Assembly (NCBI GenBank): GCA_933822405.4
Contig: CAKOGP040002202.1
Span: 1 to 64,000 of the forward strand
Direction of reading: 5' to 3'
DNA length: 64,000 nucleotides
Source: Cylindrotheca closterium
Lineage: Eukaryota > Bacillariophyta > Bacillariophyceae > Bacillariales > Bacillariaceae
Below are positions 60,801 to 64,000 of this stretch, in pieces (within the stretch, counting starts at the first letter, position 1; every line of letters begins with the position of its first letter). The notes under the pieces are model-generated. The model was not told where the DNA came from. It saw nothing but the letters and a program-made list of their open reading frames with translations, and did not search any database. A program made the position numbers and the translations under genes.

Positions 60801-61903
60801 TCAGAATTGCCATAATAATCCGCAGTAGTGTCATAAGTAGATTCATCCTCATCCTTGGGATATGCCAAAATTGCCAACACTAGAGCAGTCGTATACATGA
60901 CCACGGTAGGCAAGTGATAATTTTGAATGGTCCTCCAGGAATGATTTTCAATGGGAGTTCGGTCTCCCACTGCCTTAAAGTAAACTTCAATCGTCAAGCC
61001 CATGCTTATCAAGGCTTCGAATAAGATGGCTGCAATGAAACCAATTGTTTCAAAGGAATGTGCATCTGCCATGAGCGAAATGGGAGTAATAAAGACCATG
61101 GCCCCAGCCACGGAAAAGAATTTCAGGCCCCAAATCAAGTGGTGGACTTGATCGAGTACCGTGTAGCGAGACGAGAATGCCAAATCACTGTACCAGGTTT
61201 GAAACAAGGCCCCAAAGATTCCCACAAAGTATACGGTACCCCGGAGCCAATCTGTATCGTTGAGGCTTGATATCAATAAAGAACCGAGGTTGTATGCCGC
61301 CGCGACAAAGAAGAGGTCAAAAAACAAGTCGCCCCAATTGACATGAGGCAACACTTGGGGTTTTCCATAAAATACCCGTTGCATAGGAGGTGCATAATGT
61401 GGAACCTTGCCACCATGACCACCATGATGATCCCCATGATGATCGTCGTGATGATGATGATTATAATCGTCATGATGATCATTCTGCGCTTTGGTTGCAT
61501 CAGCCTGAACAGATTCCAAAACGGTATCCCATAAGCTTGTTGTTGTGGTTGCATCAGACAGTATCGAATTGCGTTGTCCCAAGGCACTTGCTAAACTTTG
61601 AAGATTCTTTTGATAGGCACTGTCAGTCGATTGCTCACGCAAGGACATGCGCTGCTTTTGTCTGGGAGGGGCTGGTCCTTGGACGGCAGTATGGAAGGTA
61701 CTTGAAGAAGTAGGCCGCGAATGATGGAACGAATGACGATGCAAGTTACGCTGTGCCTTCAGATGGTCTTCGTAGGATTGAGTCTCATTATCAGAGTTCA
61801 TTTCGGAAGACTCATCAATGCTCATCAAGGAATTGGGCAGATTTGAATGATTCGATTGTGGATGATTCATCATGATACAGTGCTTATTGTTTCGGTTTGA
61901 CAA
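57897..61903 (-). CDS. LtrA-like membrane protein with PAS, PAS, ankyrin and PAS domains, copy 2
   Basis: Three exons, 61903-60432, 60340-59015 and 58932-57897 (donors GTGAGT and GTACGT, both phase 2), 1277 residues; intron positions and phases equal those of copy 1. The cytosolic N-terminus (1-185) is shorter and has a His/Asp-rich run. The LtrA-like region (about 185-705) begins NWGDLFFDLFFVAAAYNLGS and carries the same Cys loop. It then differs from copy 1: two PAS units in a row (DDCVVVCGKGGSIKYANKTA, about 735, and DIVVVIDRKGVIQYANSMTF, about 825), a larger ankyrin block of about four repeats (about 950-1140; RTALHLAADYGHEEVIQLLC) and a last PAS (DSIIVSNYDGVIQKLNRTAL). No catalytic output domain is visible. 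Confidence 0.85.
60612..60752 (-). other. Segment encoding the conserved Cys-rich loop, copy 2
   Basis: Partner of 54328-54465. The Cys pattern CSSG, ECP, DDC and CSCHTG and the RMLGA core are kept, while the residues just before (a Tyr/Asn/Ser-rich stretch) are not. The loop should face the lumen or outside. Confidence 0.75.
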
Positions 61904-62507
61904 TGATGATGTGATGTGTTTTTTCCTTCTTGCTTATTCCTGTGGTCGGTCTTGTTTCATCTCCAAGGAATTATTTCCAATGGGATGCGGTGTGTTGATG
62001 TGATGATGTATACGGTATGTTTCAGTGTACTGTAGGTTTGCTGTCACCGAAAATCAGGTCCTAAAATTGTGTCAAGTGTTTTTTTGAAAATGGACGGTCC
62101 TTTTTTATTTATGTGGAAAGCGGCGGGAAAGAAAGAAAGTGGGAAAGCATTGAGACCGCGCGCGACACCAGTATCATATGATTGGCCCCGTTGATAGCTT
62201 GACAGAGTGTTCGTTTTTTATCTGGCAAGAAGTTTGATTTTTCTATCGTGAAAAATGAGAGGACAAACATATTTGCTTACACCAATAATGGGGTGTTCAA
62301 AACAAAGGATCCAAAATAGCAGAGCTTCTTTTCTAACTCAAAACAGCATTTTACAAGATTGTTATGTATATCACAAAAAGTAGTCAATCCCAACAGGGCA
62401 CGGTGTTCAGCAGGTCCGTCTGCGGATTCTGGCTGCTGACTGAATCTACCAACACTGTACTCTATACTACTGGAACCAGCATTCGTCCCAACCCCCGCTT
62501 AGTCTTA
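61904..62507. other. Intergenic, nothing recognised
   Basis: These 604 bases lie between the 5' end of LtrA-PAS-ankyrin copy 2 and the 3' end of the GPCR gene. The motif CCGCGCGCGAC near 62156 is the only GC-rich patch. No gene was recognised. Confidence 0.45.
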
Positions 62508-64000
62508 CTAGACATTGTCATCCTCAAGTCCTCCGCTACGATCTTCGTCGGAAGTAGGCGGGGTCTCGTTTCTTGCCTCGTTATTGGCTTCTTCATTTCT
62601 GCTGGTGCTGTTACTACTAGATGGACCACCCAGGTAGGACTTGATGCTTCCGGGTGCAATGATACTTGCTGTACTCGACGGCTCTGGATTGTCCAACGAT
62701 AATTCCGGTACTGCTGGCAATCCGATGGGGGGTGTCAAGGAGGAACGCTCCGGCGATCCCTGTGGCGTTGATTGACTGGCGTGACTGGATACTGAACTAG
62801 CAGCAGATGGTACTGCACTACTTTCCTTGGCCATCCAATGATTGCTGCCGTCATTGGCGCCAAGGGTGCCAACAAAGGATGTTGAAAGATCGTTGGAATA
62901 CGGCACGGATCGTCTGTGCAAGGTTTGGCTTCCTCTTGCTTGAGAGTCGGAATTCAAGTTGTTCTGTGTTTGTCGAATCGAGTCGGCAATGATTTTTCGT
63001 TGGGATGCATCGTTGTGCATGGCATGCTTCCGAACGTGATTCATCTTGGGGATGAAAATGACCAATAGCACCACCATGCAAATGATGAAAATCATCAAAG
63101 ACATGGTCCAGTACCACGCCCTGGGATCATTTCGTACCAATACTAGCAAGGGCATCCCAATCAAAGACACTTGTAACATGGATACCAACGCCATGGCCAC
63201 AAACTTGGATTCTGCAAATTCACTCTTGATTTTTCGAGCACGGTATGCCTGCCAACTAGCGACTACCATGACTCCCACATTCAATAACCCGAGCACCATG
63301 GAATAAGGGAAAGGGTCGTCGGAGAGACATCCTCCCCAGGTAGCAATGACTCGATTCCAGGCATCGGTTCCTTCCAAGTCCGAGCGCCGAAAGGTTAGTG
63401 GATCTGCTAGAGTCCACCATAGTAGTGTTGCCGCGTTGGCCGTCAACAAAATTCCCATTGGAATCATCACATCCGTGGCCTTCAATGTAACCCTCTTGAA
63501 ACGGGCACTCGATTGAAAGAGATGATTGATTCTCCATAACTTGGCAAAGAGTGCGGCAAATATCAAGGTGAATCCAATAAAGAGCATCCATGGAATGGTC
63601 ATGCACCGAAGGTCTCCCAGTTCTTGTGTATAGTCGGAAGCCGAATCATCAAAACTAAGTGGCAGAATGGAGGACCCCATGATCAAGACTCCCACCGCCA
63701 CCAATGCCAAAAACCCCGGCTGTGCGGCCTGCACCACACGCACCGATCGATTGACAAAGGTCCAGCTCAAAAAGAAGAGACTAGTCAAGCAAATGACTCC
63801 AAACAAGGCAAATCCGATATATTTCAAATCTCCCAAGTGATTTTGGTTGACGGTAAGATCCGGCAAAATTAGGGGCACCATGACATGTTCCAACACGTTG
63901 GTCCCTTGGAAATCCGGAATCTTGGCCTCATGTCCCGCCAAGGCCAGTGTTTTCAAGCTGAAAAGTGAATCCATGCTCATGGAACCCATATTGTAGGGCA
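62508..64000 (-). CDS. Class C GPCR-like protein (GABA-B type 7TM), 5' end outside the window
   Basis: The frame is open to the window edge, so the start and probably the extracellular domain lie beyond 64000. The visible 490 or so residues contain seven hydrophobic segments: LKYIGFALFGVICLTSLFFL, VRVVQAAQPGFLALVAVGVL, PWMLFIGFTLIFAALFAKLW, IPMGILLTANAATLLWWTL, MVLGLLNVGVMVVASW, VAMALVSMLQVSLIGMPLLV and TMSLMIFIICMVVLLVIFIP. The order, with RCMTIPW at the helix-3 Cys and AKLWRI at its end, fits the 7TM_3 family (metabotropic glutamate/GABA-B). The C-terminal 160 residues are a cytosolic, Ser/Pro-rich tail. A plasma-membrane receptor is likely; ligand unknown. Confidence 0.82.
   Translation of the reverse strand, partial: PYNMGSMSMDSLFSLKTLALAGHEAKIPDFQGTNVLEHVMVPLILPDLTVNQNHLGDLKYIGFALFGVICLTSLFFLSWTFVNRSVRVVQAAQPGFLALVAVGVLIMGSSILPLSFDDSASDYTQELGDLRCMTIPWMLFIGFTLIFAALFAKLWRINHLFQSSARFKRVTLKATDVMIPMGILLTANAATLLWWTLADPLTFRRSDLEGTDAWNRVIATWGGCLSDDPFPYSMVLGLLNVGVMVVASWQAYRARKIKSEFAESKFVAMALVSMLQVSLIGMPLLVLVRNDPRAWYWTMSLMIFIICMVVLLVIFIPKMNHVRKHAMHNDASQRKIIADSIRQTQNNLNSDSQARGSQTLHRRSVPYSNDLSTSFVGTLGANDGSNHWMAKESSAVPSAASSVSSHASQSTPQGSPERSSLTPPIGLPAVPELSLDNPEPSSTASIIAPGSIKSYLGGPSSSNSTSRNEEANNEARNETPPTSDEDRSGGLEDDNV

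Overview
The window looks like nuclear DNA of a diatom (stramenopile). Genes are spaced closely on both strands, and most are intronless or carry a few short GT-AG introns of roughly 75 to 130 bases. One protein has a diatom-style plastid presequence (signal peptide with a Phe directly after the predicted cleavage site). Several families are ones I associate with diatoms: CRAL-TRIO plus DUF6824, BspA-type leucine-rich repeats, and secreted Ser-Pro-Thr-rich proteins with Cys-rich modules. There is no bacterial-style operon structure. The species cannot be named from this sequence alone. No tRNA, rRNA or CRISPR array was recognised by eye.

Layout. 0-10.5 kb: a (GCTAT)n microsatellite; a head-to-head pair of Golgi-type enzymes (fucosyltransferase-like and sulfotransferase-like); a CRT-like transporter; a plastid-targeted Pro-rich protein; a secreted protein with four Cys-rich modules. 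10.6-22 kb: a cupin protein with an unresolved exon junction; a protein kinase with two cyclic-nucleotide-binding domains and EF-hands; a 2487-residue protein combining BspA-type LRRs, a pseudokinase and two PH domains. 22-28.3 kb: a CRAL-TRIO/DUF6824 gene beside a decayed copy of its C-terminal half, then an ankyrin-repeat locus with one relic, one broken gene and one intact gene. 29-35 kb: small unknown genes and a putatively myristoylated class V aminotransferase-like gene. 35.6-51.6 kb: five dispersed paralogues of an unnamed family (N-terminal MGxxxS and a conserved EAYLL-[KR]-[KR]-LH core), interleaved with an RNase H gene, a helical-repeat gene pair, a SET-domain gene and an antisense ankyrin relic. 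51.9-62 kb: two large tandem paralogues joining an LtrA-like multi-pass membrane region to PAS and ankyrin domains, with an inverted, decayed third copy between them. The window ends inside a class C GPCR-like gene.

The strongest candidates for undescribed biology are the LtrA-PAS-ankyrin proteins and the MGxxxS/EAYLL family. Both have several copies here, which allows conserved residues to be read directly. Local duplication followed by decay is a theme of the window. One break in an ankyrin gene is a templated inverted insertion that left a perfect 32-bp palindrome. A palindromic octamer, TACCGGTA, occurs 13 times by eye, never in an intact coding exon.
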